In this document: positions 11,750-22,965 of the stretch, in pieces
Numbering within the stretch: position 1 is the stretch's first letter
How the letters are laid out: the number at the start of each line of letters is the position of its first letter
Assembly: GCA_026225945.1 (NCBI GenBank)
Contig: JAMJFZ010001133.1
Coordinates: forward strand, 10,723,501 to 10,787,500
Origin: Cricetomys ansorgei
Taxonomy: Eukaryota; Chordata; Mammalia; Rodentia; Nesomyidae
Reading direction: 5' to 3'
Length of the DNA stretch: 64,000 bases
Translations under genes and position numbers: made by a program
The notes under the pieces: model-generated
Databases searched by the model: none
What the model was told of the DNA's origin: nothing
Seen by the model: only the letters and a program-made list of their open reading frames with translations

Positions 11750-12345
11750 GAGTGTGTTTCTCCACTGCAGGAGAGTGCCCTGGAGGTGGATATGTTGCCC
11801 AGTCATACCCTGCATACCACCCCTGGGGAGTTTGTCCTGATGATGCAAATTATGAAGGCAATCATTTTTGGGTGACAGAAATGGGAACCTATAAAGCCTA
11901 TTGCCAGCAAGGTGGGGGAACATTAAACAGTATAGATTGCCTAGGGACCAAATAATTACATAAAACATCAAGGAATCAGAAATGGTAGAGATTATTCACC
12001 CAGTCCAAACCCTTTCAAAAGCTCAGTGAAGAAGTCAGATGGCTCCTGGAGAATGGCAGTGGATTAGAGAGCTAAATAAAGTATCCTCCCCCATCAATGC
12101 CTTTGTGCCCAACATTGTTCTTTTGACTGAACAACTGATACAGGTAGTCGGGCCTTTTCATGCTATCTGAGGCTGTGCTGATGCAGTTTTATTTCCATAT
12201 TCTCATAGCTGCTGGACTCCAAGACTAATTTGCATTCACTTGAAACCAGCAACAGTGGATCTTCAGAGGTCTTCCTTAAGGTTCCCTTCATGGCACCACA
12301 GTTTGTAATGGTATGGTGACCTAGGGCCTTGCTTCTGAGGTCTGC
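11750..12345 (+). pseudogene. Second broken retroviral pol fragment
   Basis: The region 12030-12345 reads as the N-terminal fingers/palm part of a retroviral reverse transcriptase: a 'W..IRELN' type phrase at about 12055-12080, then a proline-rich 'P.INAFVPN' segment, then the segment before the active site with a 'QQW.F' phrase near 12250. It is interrupted by stops. It stops before any YxDD box. An upstream open frame (11752-11955) probably belongs to the same pol region. The order relative to the YMDD fragment at 10.1 kb is not collinear, so these are two insertions or a rearranged one. Confidence 0.55.
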
Positions 12346-12692
12346 CTATAAATATAAAAGACATATAGACTATTTGCTTGTTTGTTTTGTTTTTCCATTT
12401 CAACTGTGAGAAAAAGTGCAAAGAAGACTCAAGGAACTACAAACCCCGGGGCTCTCCAACCTGCAAGAGATAGGAAGGTGAGGCAGAATGAGACACTGGC
12501 TTTTAAGCAGTAAGTTAGCTGTTTACTTAGTCTCTGGCTAGAGCAGAAGCCCTGGCCTGGGCTGCTGAGTTGATGGTCTCTGCATGTAGGAGGAAGTAGC
12601 TGTCAGGGCCTCTTCAAGAAGAAGCTTCTGTCCATCACACCACATCCACCAGCTTCAAGCCGCTGTAGCTGAGGTTGTACCTGATTGGCTAT

Positions 12693-12729
<37 letters not shown>

Positions 12730-12929
12730 CTTTTGGATCAACTTTCACAAAACAACTTCAAACCACCAAACAACCAACTTCCAGAAGAGCCCTGTCACTA
12801 ATATTACCGACTCGATACAAACACTAGAAGTTAATGAGGATGACAGCCAATACTCCAGACTCCCTGGTTCTAGCTGACACAGATCCATCCCACCAGTTCA
12901 AGAGAAAGTCCCTATGGGGCAGGTCCCCT
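12346..12929. other. No gene; CA microsatellite
   Basis: Unassigned sequence with a CA repeat at 12695-12727. It may contain further remains of the retroviral element, but nothing recognisable. Confidence 0.5.
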
Positions 12930-13260
12930 TGTCACAGTTATCTTTGTGTGTATATTTCTTCCTGGAAGAAAGTCATTGGAAAGGAACACTCTCCAACCTG
13001 TTGAGCTGCCTATAGGTTGGAAAGTGTGCTCCAGGTTCTCAGCTTTTGTGAGCTGGTGGGTTTTGGTGATTCAGCTGTCTTTAAGTCATTTCTGCTCCTA
13101 TAAGTAACCCTTTGCCTATATTCATGTAAGTAACTTCAATAAAATTCATTGGTTCACCAATGTAGATTTCAGTAGTAACTGTATTTTAGTCTGTCCTGGG
13201 TTACCTTTCTGGAGGGAGTAGACACGTGTGTTGTGTCTCCCTAGGAAAAGTCTTGTCACA
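12930..13260 (+). mobile_element. Possible LTR remnant
   Basis: The segment has a 'cctataagtaaccc' stretch, an 'aataaaattcattgg' polyA-type signal at about 13138 and a T/G-rich end, which would suit the R-U5 part of an LTR belonging to the pol remnants to its left. No paired copy, terminal repeats or target duplication was found, so this is weak. Confidence 0.25.
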
Positions 13261-13297
13261 CAGCAGCCCCACAGTGCTAAAGTTTGTAAAACATTGT

Positions 13298-13630
13298 TGC
13301 AGTAGTACACCTACTGTGGCAGCTCAGCAAAGAGATACGGAGGCATTTTTCATAGATGTAAACCCTGCCAGACCTTAGCAGAGGGAACCACCGTCATGGC
13401 ATGCACCATACTGGACAGTGGAACCCGGAGTGTCCCAGCTCAGGTTTCTATTGATATAGAACTCCTCAGGTGTTCTATTGATAACACGTGCAGATCATGA
13501 GCAATCAAACATCCCCCACATAAATGCAACACCTGCAGACAATACAAAATGCCAAGACCTAGGCAGCCCCTCAACCAACAGTGCACAAAACAATTATTTT
13601 ATGCATAACTAAAAATACACTTCCACAACA
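13298..13630 (-). repeat. 3' LTR of the short ERVK-type element
   Basis: Minus-strand start TGTTGTGGAAGTG and end TACTGCA. On its 5' side lies a purine-rich tract (AGAAAAAGGTAAA), as expected for a polypurine tract. Confidence 0.8.
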
Positions 13631-14874
13631 TTTACCTTTTTCTGTATAAGACAAAAAAATTGCTTTATCCCTACAACACAGTTTAACACTACATCAGCAA
13701 AACTATTTACAAGAGAAACAATCATGAGGGTTGCTATTGCACAGGACCAAATGAAACCAAACAGCTATCAAGCTTTTCACAATGTCTTTGGACAGCAGAA
13801 AAACATTATCAATGTCCAATTATATGGAATTCACTCATGATCTTCCGAGCGCTCCTCCAAAGGGTTTGGATCACTTTCCTCACTCTGCCCTCTGCAGCAC
13901 ACACAGTTTATCCTTCAGGCTATGGCTGGCTCCACTCCACCACTGCTGCTGTCCTTGGCGATCATCCCATGGTTCTGGCATCTCCAAAACTGCTAGGGTC
14001 CCTTGTTGCAACTGGGCTCTTTTCATGGTGCTAAGCTTCAACTTCTTTACATGACCCCTTCAATCTGGGCCTTCAACTGCCACTGAGGCTGCACCTTCAC
14101 CAATTGCCTCTCCTAGGCTCTCCAGTGCCAAGTCTCAACTGTTCTCCATGACCCCTTCATGCTTTCAAAACCAGCACCACCTGGGTGACTCTTAACAGTG
14201 TCAAGTTGGCTGCCAGATTGAGATACAACCTTGGCCAGTTCTGGAAGACAGTTTCTGTGTGCTGACCCTGAAGAAACACTTTCCAGATTTTAAGATAAGA
14301 GTCTGATTTGCAGGAAAAACAACTGGTAACTTTGTCTGCAGGAAGAGTTCCCTCATAGAGTGGAGTTCTCATCACCACAGCAGATGTGTCTTGTCAGGAC
14401 TGCCTCACCAGTATCTAACAGCGTGTCTTTCTCTTAGTCGGGTTTGCAGGGGGAAAAAAAAAAAGTTCATTTTAACTAAGCCACTTTTCAGCTGCAAGTC
14501 CGGGCTTCCACATCAGGAAGTCTTGGGGCAGTGGGAAGAATCTCAGGCCAAAACATCTTGGTGGTTTGGCATTCCCCTCCAAACACTGCTACAGGGAAAT
14601 ACACAACCTTCTCCATAGATCACAAGCAGAACACTCGTCTGGGCTTCACACACACAACAAACAGCAAACTCATTTTGTAGAACAGTATGCTCTGGTTCCC
14701 GTTTCACATGCCTCAGCCCTTGCCAGCAGCAGGGAGCTGCTGACTCAGGCTGCATGCACATAGCCATGCCATTTCCCTGCACCTGGGCCAGCTCCACAAC
14801 AGAAAAGCGGTTGAAACTGTGCACCAGACTCTATGAGGTCTGAAATTTCTTCTTGTCCTTCTTTACTTTCTGTC

Positions 14875-14892
14875 TACCATGTTGGTGCGCCA
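14875..14892 (-). other. Primer binding site, tRNA-Lys type
   Basis: Read on the minus strand the bases are TGGCGCACCAACATGGTA. They resemble the Lys1,2-type site (TGGCGCCCAACGTGGGGC) with a one-base insertion and a few substitutions. It sits two bases after the 5' LTR. Confidence 0.65.
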
Positions 14893-14894
14893 TT

Positions 14895-15231
14895 TGTAGT
14901 AATAGTATGCCTATGGGGCAGCTCAGCGTGGAAGACATGGAGGCGATTTCATCTGTGCAAACCCTTCCAGACCTCAGCAGAGGGAACCACTGTCCTGGCA
15001 AGTGCCGTACTAAACAGTGGAACTCCGAGCATCTGAGCTCAGGTGTTCTTATTGATTCAGAACTCCTGAAGTGTTCTACTGATAGCACGTGCAGATCATG
15101 TGCAATCAAACATCCCCCACCCGCGGATAAATCCAACACCTGCAGACAATACAAAACGCCAAGACGCAGGCAGCCCCTTACCCAACAGTGCATAAAACAA
15201 TTATTTTATACATAAATAAACTTCCACAACA
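14895..15231 (-). repeat. 5' LTR of the short ERVK-type element
   Basis: On the minus strand it starts TGTTGTGGAAG and ends TACTACA, giving TG...CA ends. It directly precedes the primer site. Confidence 0.8.
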
Positions 15232-15237
15232 CATTGT

Positions 15238-17142
15238 ACACCAAGTGGGCAACGTGCAGGAGATATTGAGTGAGACTGAGTAGCTACTGATATTAGTGAA
15301 AAAAATGTAAAATAAAAAGGAAGGCCCCCTCGGCTAGAGCCTGAAAGAAAATAACCAGTGGAGGAGGTAGGATCACTGGGTTGACAAACTTTTTCTGTAA
15401 AGGTCTGTATCCTAGAGTAAACAGGTTAAAATATGTCAGCCAAGGAGATAACCTGATGTACTCACCATGAAAGCCAATAGTTTCTGTTTGTTTACACTTT
15501 ACATTTGAAAGTTGAAGGACTATTCTTACGTTACACGCCCACATGAAAATAGCCTGGGTTTGGGCCTCAATTGCCTGTCAGACGATAGCCCAGCCACTGC
15601 TTCCTAAGGGCAACGTAAAGAAATGTAAATTGATTAAAACTAATGGAGAGTGTGCTTCTTGGTTAATCTTTCCCTTCGTGTCTCTATGGGTTCGTAGAGA
15701 AATGTCCATTCCGAATCTGTCCGGTGGAACACTCCATCAGTATTGGTCAAGAGCGTTTGAGATGTAGTTTAACTCTGATGTTTCTGTGTTGATTGTTTGT
15801 ATAGAGGAGGGCCCAGCTGAAAATGGGGTATCACTGTTATTTTAACAGGCTCAATCTGGCTTGTATGCTCATTAGTGTTTGTTTGATGAAATACGGTGCG
15901 CATGCATTTATATTTGTAACGTCTACTTGATAACTGTTCCCTTTATTTTGGTGCCCACCTTTGTCTCTTCTGAGTATGTATATCTCATCTTAGTATGTAG
16001 TGTATTTTACCACATATCAAAATGACTATTCTAACTTTTTAAAAACTCATTCACTAAATAGTTCAGTTTAGATCATTTGAGTCAGTGTGTTTGTTTCTTT
16101 GCTAATAAATGTTTTTACTGGAGATGCAGATAGTTGAATCTTGATTTTAAGTCTGGTACTCAGAGCCTTTTCACAAAGTGAGACCATTTATAGTTAAAGT
16201 TATTATTAAGGAATGTTTGCCAATTACTGTAATTTTGTTGTTTTTCTAGTTCGTTACATTATTGTTTGTTCCTTTCTTTCTTAGCAGTATATTAGAGGTT
16301 TACTAGTTTTGCTCATTATACACGATGAATTCCATCCTGGTACTTCTCTATTGTTCATCTATTCTTCTCCTAACATTCATTCTTTCCTGTCCTCTCATTA
16401 TCGAGACCATGTTTCTTAATTCTCTGATGAAACGCTCCTGTGAGTATATTCTGGGGGCTGACCTAATGGTCGTGGACTACAGATGTATTCAAGTTGACAG
16501 CCTAGAAGAGCATTCACAATAACCTCAGCTCGCAGGGTAAGATTGCAAATGACCCTGTCATCCTCCAACCCAGAACTACAATACAGTGAGCACCACATCT
16601 AATTTTTACCTTTCTATGATTTCGTGTATAGTCTTTGTATAACCATGATGGTTAATAGCTGAAGTCTAGTGAGAGGGATTTTTCACAATTCTGAGGTCTC
16701 TAGAGGTAAGATTCCTAGAGTTTACAATGTGTCCTTCGGGAGAAAGAAGCAATTAATCACAGTGGATAGAACAGAATACCCTTTTGTGATGCGAGATGGA
16801 AGAATAGAAAGTAACTGAATAGTACAATATCCTTCATACTTAGAAGTTAAATTAGAAAAAGTACTTGTGATACAGTGAAATATAATTTAAAATCATGCTT
16901 GGAAAACTGTATTTCCATATTTAATATTTTCATTCTAACATTCTTCCCTAGCATTCATTCTCTAAGGCTACTCTGCTCTTTTCACATCCCATCCTGTATT
17001 GAGCCAAATACATAGAAAATGTAAGTTTTTGACGGGAATCTAATCTGTTACTTTGTTTTTAGACAAATCTGTGGATTTCTTTGATGTTGAAGGTAACACT
17101 TGGGCATGGTCCACACATGTGGGTCTAATTTAAGTATCTGTA

Positions 17143-17145
<3 letters not shown>
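15238..17145. other. AT-rich DNA, no feature recognised
   Basis: No gene and no repeat family that I can name. Confidence 0.5.
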
Positions 17146-17147
<2 letters not shown>

Positions 17148-17173
<26 letters not shown>

Positions 17174-17174
17174 C
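17148..17174. repeat. (TA)n microsatellite
   Basis: About 13 TA units following a TG-rich lead. Confidence 0.85.
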
Positions 17175-17254
17175 ATCAACTGTTACTCCTGACTCAACTG
17201 GAATGAGAAGTCATCATTGCCTCTTTTGTGAAGTGCTGTTTAAATAGTTTCCCA

Positions 17255-17450
17255 TGGTCAGGCATGGTGGTGCAGGCCTCTGATCCCAATACTCAGGAGA
17301 CAGAGGCAGGAAGATCTCTTTGAGTTCGAGGTCAGCCTGGTCTATATAGTGAGGTCCAGGCCAACCAGGACTACAACAAGAGACCCTGTCTCAAAACAAA
17401 CAAACAAAAAGTAAGCAAACAAAAACCAAAAATAAATAAATAAGTAAATA
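17255..17450 (+). mobile_element. B1 SINE
   Basis: Nearly full B1: a pol III-type head ('ggcatggtggtgcaggcc'), 'gagttcgaggtcagcctgg', 'gagaccctgtctc', and an A-rich tail of CAAA and AAAT units. Confidence 0.85.
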
Positions 17451-17670
17451 TAACAAAATAAATATTTCTCCTGTAAAATTAGCTTCATTTTTATTAGTGT
17501 GTGCGAATCAGATTTTACTAGGAATGCTAATTCTGTACTCACAGAAGCTTTAAATATGTTTTCTACTTTGTGGTTTGGTGTTTATTTGATAAAATATTTG
17601 ACAAATAGAAATTATAAGTTTTGCTATAGAATTTTATGAATTCCTTAATTTCTATGTTATTTCTGTTTCT

Positions 17671-17998
17671 TGTAACAGTACACCACTGTGGCAGCTCACC
17701 AAGCAGGACAAGGAGCCATATTCATTGGTGCAAACTCAGCCAGACCTCAGCAAAGGGAACCACCATCATGGCCAGTGCCATATTCACAGTGGAACCTAGA
17801 GTTCTCAGCTCAGGTGTTTTATTGATTCAGAACTCCTGAGGCATTCTACTGATAGCACATGCAGCTCATTAGCAATTAAACAACCCCCACAGAAATCCAA
17901 CATCTGCAAACAATACAAAGCACAAAGGCCTATGCATCCCTTTTTCCAACGGTACATAAAAACATTTCAAACATAGCTAAAAATAAACTTCCCCAACA
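17671..17998 (-). mobile_element. Solo LTR, same family as 13.3-15.2 kb element
   Basis: This is a 328-bp relative of the two LTRs at 13298-13630 and 14895-15231, in the same orientation. It is flanked by an exact 6-base direct repeat GTTTCT (17665-17670 and 17999-18004). With nothing between the duplications except one LTR, it is a solo LTR formed by recombination of a full element. Confidence 0.85.
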
Positions 17999-18004
17999 GT
18001 TTCT

Positions 18005-18830
18005 GCCTCTTTTCTTTTTCTATGTAAAATTCTTCCATAGGAAAATGGTAGATCTGAATGTTCCATCCTGTGTCTCCTCATAGGAATATCAGGCCAGTCA
18101 AATTCCATGTGCAGAAAGACCTTCACTCAAGGAAACAAACAGTGGTTGTCGGAGATAAGAAAACTTAGTTACTAAAGTAATTGCAAAACTCTTTCAATGA
18201 TCAGGGGAAAAAAAATCACAAAAATTAAACAATATCAAAGTGATTAAATATAACGAAGTCTTCACCTAGATGCCATGTAAGAGAATTCAACCCTTTGCTA
18301 TTTCCTGAATTGTCATCTTGGCTTTGACTCTTAAAAGCTTTCTTGTTCATGAAGTAACTGTGTCTCATACTTCCTTCCTGTGTCTCCTTCACCTTACATC
18401 ATATTTGTTTCATTTTGTTCATCAAACTTAGTGATTTCAACAACAACCTTTCTGGGTCCACTGGTCCCCTTTTTGTGTATTTTTTTAGTCAGCTCTTGAA
18501 GAACCGTATGAAAATTTTCACTCCAGTCACTGTGGGTTTTTTTGCTTTAGGTTGAGAATGGACAATTCAGGTGGTGATTTTTCCTGCCTTCTTCATTTCA
18601 TGACTTCTTAACTCCTTGCCATACACAGGTACTATCAGCAAATTGTTTCTGTCTTGCTACTTTCTGCACACAAGTTGGTGCCCAGAACATTGCTTTGCTT
18701 CTGTTTTGAGACAGGGTCTCCTGCAGGCCATATAGCTAATGGGGTGGGTGGAAAAGCTAATCAGAGATGCCATTCTTATGCTATTCTTAAAACACACACA
18801 GAAAGAAAAGCACATCATAAAATTAAATTA
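18005..18830. other. Unassigned; short coding-like antisense stretch
   Basis: No named repeat. On the minus strand, about 18405-18540 gives an uninterrupted frame of some 44 codons rich in K, E and hydrophobic residues ending in a stop. Sequence just upstream is out of frame. It could be the tail of a processed pseudogene or of a retroviral gene; I do not recognise it. Confidence 0.3.
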
Positions 18831-18835
18831 ACTAC

Positions 18836-19050
18836 GAGCTAGAGAGATGGCTAAAGGGTTAAGAGCACTTGCTGCTCTTCCAACGGGACTCCGATTTGAT
18901 TCCCAGCACGCACATGGTGACTTACAGCTAACTATAATCACAGCTCCTGGGCCTCTGACGCCCTCTTCTGGCCTCTGTGAGCACCAGGCAAGCAAGTGGT
19001 GCACAGACCATACAACCTTGGCAAAACACTCATACAGATAATTTTTTTTA
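18836..19050 (+). mobile_element. B2 SINE
   Basis: Well preserved: 'gagagatggctaaagggttaagagcac' head, 'ccgatttgattcccagcac', 'cctctgtgagcaccaggca', and a T/A tail. Plus orientation. Confidence 0.9.
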
Positions 19051-19556
19051 ATTATTTCCAATTAACTAGATTGAGAGTCTATATATCGCAACGAAATTCT
19101 ATACAATTAGAACAATCCTTCGTTTTACTCGAGCCCTCTACTTATTTTGACTTTATTATCATAGCAAGTTGGAAATCGCTTATATCTGTTTCTCTAAACA
19201 TCAACTTTAAGGGCTTCAGTTAAGGGAACAGTATATTTATTTTGCTTATAAGGACTATTTAATGATGTGGACAATAAATTTGTGCTCAAGTTATATACAC
19301 CCTAAATTCCAATTTTGGAAAACAAAATCATGACTCATTGTTTTTTTTAGAAAGTAGAAAAAAGACTCATTGATAACATTGATAAAGACAATGATCCGTC
19401 ATTGTCTTTATGGAACAACACACTAGGGACAAAGAAGACACTAAGTAGATAGCTCCAGGCCAGCGAAACATGCTTCCTGCTATTGGTTCTCAAGCTTTCT
19501 TATTCCTGTTCTTTTCCGAGGACTAGCATGTGTGTGCATGTGCACACACACACATA

Positions 19557-19593
<37 letters not shown>

Positions 19594-19669
19594 ACACATT
19601 GCTGATCTACACAAGTTCATAATTGCTACATGGAATGTGTTCTGTGTGTTTATTTTTGAACACTTTCTT
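19051..19669. other. AT-rich DNA with (CA)n
   Basis: No gene. A CA/CACT microsatellite lies at about 19541-19600, with a CA-rich lead from 19525. Confidence 0.7.
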
Positions 19670-19893
19670 TTATTTTTCAAGATTTATTCACGTGTATGGA
19701 GGCTTTGCCTGCATATGTGTATGTGTACCCTATGTGTGCCTGGTGCCCAATGAGGCCAGAAGAGGGTGTCAGACCCCTAAAACTGGAGTTATGGATGGTT
19801 GCAAGCCATCATGTGGGTGCTGGAAATTGAACTTGGGTCCCTTGGAAGAGCAACTAGTGCTCTTAACCACTGAGCCACGTGTATCTTCAGCCA
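19670..19893 (-). mobile_element. B3-type SINE
   Basis: Reverse orientation: 'gccagaagagggtgtcaga', 'gtgggtgctggaaattgaac', 'gtgctcttaaccactgagcca'. It carries the CTCF-like word that this SINE class commonly has (ccagaagagggtgt). Confidence 0.85.
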
Positions 19894-20149
19894 AATGTTC
19901 CATGTGTTTAAAAAATGTAGAGGACCTTGCTAACTTCAATCACAGCCTTTCTTGATTTGCTAACACAAACAGGGATCATGCTGAACCTAGACAAGCATAT
20001 TCCTTTATTTCTCTCAAGCGATGATACCTATAAAGAGAATACAGTATTATTTGAGAACCATGAAGAAGTCCTGGCCCTTGTGGTCACATGATCACTGAGT
20101 TAAGAATGATATGTGACCTCTTCGTGAAATTTCCAGGAGCCAGTTAAGA

Positions 20150-20335
20150 CGCTCAACACCCAGACTCAAAAAGAGGAAGGAGTAGTTTACTTCCAGTGTC
20201 CAAGATCTATGATCTCTCCAGCTATAAGTTTCTGCCTCAATAATAGTGCCAGGTATGGATTTCACCTGTGGAACAGGCCTTATATCCATGCAGTGTAGCG
20301 GGGCCCCAAACTTAAGTAGGACTCGAGACATTAGC
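20150..20335 (-). mobile_element. L1 3'-end fragment (probable)
   Basis: Phrases such as 'agtgccaggtatggatttcacctg' and 'aggccttatatccatgc' resemble antisense rodent L1 3' UTR sequence. It explains the open minus-strand frame of 85 codons here, which is not a host gene. Confidence 0.35.
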
Positions 20336-21145
20336 ACAACTGACTCCATGATGGAATTTCCATTCAGGCTGTAAAATTCAGCATATAGTCAGCACCACCA
20401 ATCAAAACTAAAACAAAAAGACCCATAGTTATAGAAAAGTCTCTAAGTATACTAACCTTGCTTTTTGACTTCTATAGTTCTGCTTCTGGTTAACTGTTCT
20501 TATTAACTGAAGTATGTCAATCCAGAATATGGTTTTTGTATTTAAAATCTCATCCTAAGAAAGACTTGGGGCTATACTGGGATCCCAAACACCCAGGGTA
20601 ATCACTGGCTGGCTGATAAAAACTTTCTTTGGGCTTAGGCCCAGGTCCCAGCAGTCCTCTCTGGTTAATACCCCACAGCAGCAGGATGTATTTGTTTAAT
20701 CCCCAACATTTGTCCCACCATTCCATCTCTGAAGCTCCCATTCCTTGTAAAGTATTAGGTCTCAGATAATTTCTTACAGCACCTGGAAGCAGACGAAGAT
20801 GTCATCTTCCATACCCTCTGCCATGGTCTTTCCGTGCTCACTATATCAGAAACAAAGACTCGCTCGAACTTCCTGAAGGGGAAGGAAAGGGCAAATCCAC
20901 ATGTACTGTCCCTTGATTAGAGGTAGTTCTAGAAGACTCTGCCTGCATTTCATGTTCTTTTGCTCCCACGACAGCTTGCTCTAGCCTCCTCCACTGCCAG
21001 CAGTGTGTAGCTAAACGTGGGGTGAGCCTGGACTAATTAGTAGTAATGAGAGTCCCTGCAGGACATTTTGCATCTGTTGGGAAGTCATACCCAGGATATG
21101 TGTGGCAGGTGGTTGCTTGGAGTATTGTCGGTGTCTAGTGGTCAC
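20336..21145. other. No feature recognised
   Basis: Unique-looking sequence. The minus-strand frame at 20550-20741 has no recognisable content. Confidence 0.5.
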
Positions 21146-21149
21146 TGTG

Positions 21150-21320
21150 TTTCCCAGGCTTGCCTCAAACCTTTAGCAGTCTTCCTACCTCTGCCTCACA
21201 ATGCCTCTGGGATTAAAGGTGTATAGCACCACAGCTGATGGTTTTGCTGTGCTGAGGATTGAACCCAGGGCCTCATGAATGCAAAGCAAGCATCCTACTA
21301 GTAGAGCTATATCTTTAACC
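21150..21320 (-). mobile_element. B4-type SINE (B1-ID fusion)
   Basis: In reverse orientation a worn B1 ('cctctgcctcacaatgcctctgggattaaaggtg' in part) is followed by an ID-like part ('gaggattgaacccagggcctca'). This order is that of B4. Confidence 0.65.
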
Positions 21321-21431
21321 TTAAGATAGAACTTCAAAACAGAATTTAAATCATGGTGTCCTGTCATCCTCTTTTGGGGGTGGGAGTTACATCCATCAAT
21401 TATGTTCATAGATTCTAATCAGTAGAAGATA

Positions 21432-21990
21432 GGTATGGCGGCGCATGCCTGCCAACCCGGCACTCAGGAGACAGAGGCTGGAGGACCACAGAAACCTCCA
21501 GACCAGTCTGGTAGACATAATGAGTCCAGGCCAGCTGTCTTAGTTAGGGTTTCTGTTCTTGGGAAGAGACACTATGACCATGACAGCTTTTATAGAGGGA
21601 AACATTTAATTGGGGGTGGCTTTCAGTTTCAGAGGTCTAGTCCATTATCAGCATTGTGGGAAGCATGGTAGCACACAGGCAGACATGGTGCGGGGGGGGG
21701 GGGGGGGGGGGGGGGGGTGCAAGACTTCTGCATCTGGATAGGTAGGCCTCAGGAAAAGAGAGAGAGAGAGAGAGACACTGGGGCTGGATTGAGCATCTGA
21801 AACCCCAAAGCCCACCCCTCCCCAGTGACACACTTCCTCTAGCAAGGCCACACCCACTCCAACAAAGCCACACCTCCTAATCCCTGTCAAGTATCACTAT
21901 TTCCTGATGGCCAAGCATTCAAATAATTGAGCCTATAGGGGCCGTTTCTATTTAAACTACCACACCAACCAAGGCTACACAGCAAAAAGA
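21432..21990 (+). mobile_element. B1 SINE split by an LTR
   Basis: The B1 left part is at 21432-21535 ('ggcgcatgcctgccaaccc', 'cactcaggagacagaggc'). Its 3' end ('ccaaggctacaca') resumes at about 21965-21990. The gap is filled by an ORR1-type LTR. Confidence 0.7.
21536..21964 (-). mobile_element. MaLR LTR, ORR1 type
   Basis: Read on the minus strand it starts TGTGGTAGTTTAAAT and ends ...CTAACTAAGACA, and includes 'cacttcctctagcaaggcc' in reverse. These are ORR1 hallmarks. Flanks are CCAGC (21531-21535) and CCAAC (21965-21969), a 5-base target duplication with one mismatch, as expected for MaLRs. It contains a run of 26 G (21692-21717) and a GA run (about 21759-21774). The minus-strand open frames of 78-80 codons are shadows. 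Confidence 0.75.
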
Positions 21991-22135
21991 AAGAGATATT
22001 TAAGCCAGGAACAATGGAAAATAAAAGCAAGAGAACTAAGAAATCAAGATGCTCCTCAGCTGCATCCTAACCGATGTATGGAGGAAGACCTTGTCTTAGG
22101 GGAAAAAAAGTAAATTAATGAGAAATCAAGTCAAT

Positions 22136-22345
22136 GGTAGATAGATAGATAGATATCAATAATAGATGATAGGCAAACAGAGTATAGACAGACGATAGAT
22201 GGATGGGTAGAGAGATCAATACACTGATAACAATAGATACATGTCAAGGAAGCAGATAGATAAAGAGATAATAGAAAGATGATAAATAGAAAGATAGATG
22301 ATAGGTAGATAATTAGATAGACAGATGATAGACAGATCTGTGTCT
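22136..22345. repeat. GATA-type tandem repeat
   Basis: Imperfect (GATA)n with GACA and AATAGA variants, about 200 bp. Confidence 0.85.
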
Positions 22346-22768
22346 CAATATAAAGAGTGAAGTGAGAGCAATTGTCACACAAGAGAATCTCATGGGATTC
22401 CTGTCTTTTGTGTCCCACGTCCTGAGTCTCAGCCACCTAGGCCTGATTCCTTCTGTGTGGACTTCCAACTGGCTGGGCTCAGTCACCTCACTGAACTGGT
22501 CCTTTCCTGCTGATGACTCTGATTGCTGCTCATGCACCCTGGTCCAGTCCTGGGCAAGTACTATTGGATATGTCTCTCAATACTGGATTTCAGCTCTCCA
22601 TCATGCTGCCCTGGGGATAACATTCCCCTTGAGTTCTGTGTCACAGTTTTGGGCAGATATTCTGACTTTCTAGAATATTGAGAGTATGAGTCCAGTCCAG
22701 CCATCTTTTCTTTAGCTGCTTTGAGTAGGATTTCGATTTATATGTGTTACCCATCTATTTTTTCTTTT

Positions 22769-22770
<2 letters not shown>
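22346..22770. other. No feature recognised
   Basis: Unassigned, with an open plus frame (22362-22673) of no recognisable family. Confidence 0.4.
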
Positions 22771-22771
<1 letters not shown>

Positions 22772-22808
<37 letters not shown>

Positions 22809-22865
22809 CCCTTGGTGGGGGATTGAACCTAGGGCTTCCTACTTCCATGCTTACTTACCATGATT
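22772..22865 (-). repeat. (GT)n followed by ID/B4 fragment
   Basis: A GT microsatellite of about 18 units (22772-22807) abuts 'ggtgggggattgaacctagggc', the reverse ID/B4 core. Confidence 0.7.
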
Positions 22866-22965
22866 TGTGCTTTAAGGACATTGGTTATAATAAGTATTTA
22901 TAGTGGTGACTCCCAGGTCAGCCAGGGCTGCACAGTAAGATGCCTCCCCCCCAAAAAAACCCCCA

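Larger units (their letters stand above)
13298..15231 (-). mobile_element. Short two-LTR ERVK-type element
   Basis: Seen: two related direct repeats of about 335 bp (13298-13630 and 14895-15231) enclosing 1264 bp, and the same six bases CATTGT immediately outside both ends (13292-13297 and 15232-15237). Read on the minus strand, the 14895-15231 copy is the 5' LTR, followed after AA by a Lys-type primer site (14875-14892). A purine-rich tract (13631-13645) precedes the 3' LTR at 13298-13630. Six-base duplications and a Lys primer site are typical of class II (ERVK/betaretrovirus-like) elements. The interior is far too short for gag-pol-env, and its longest minus-strand frames (14543-14824, 93 codons; 14157-14378, 73 codons) are not recognisable, so the element looks non-autonomous or internally deleted. 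The LTRs differ at many sites, so it is not recent. Size and LTR length recall the cricetid mys family, but I cannot confirm this. Confidence 0.8.
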
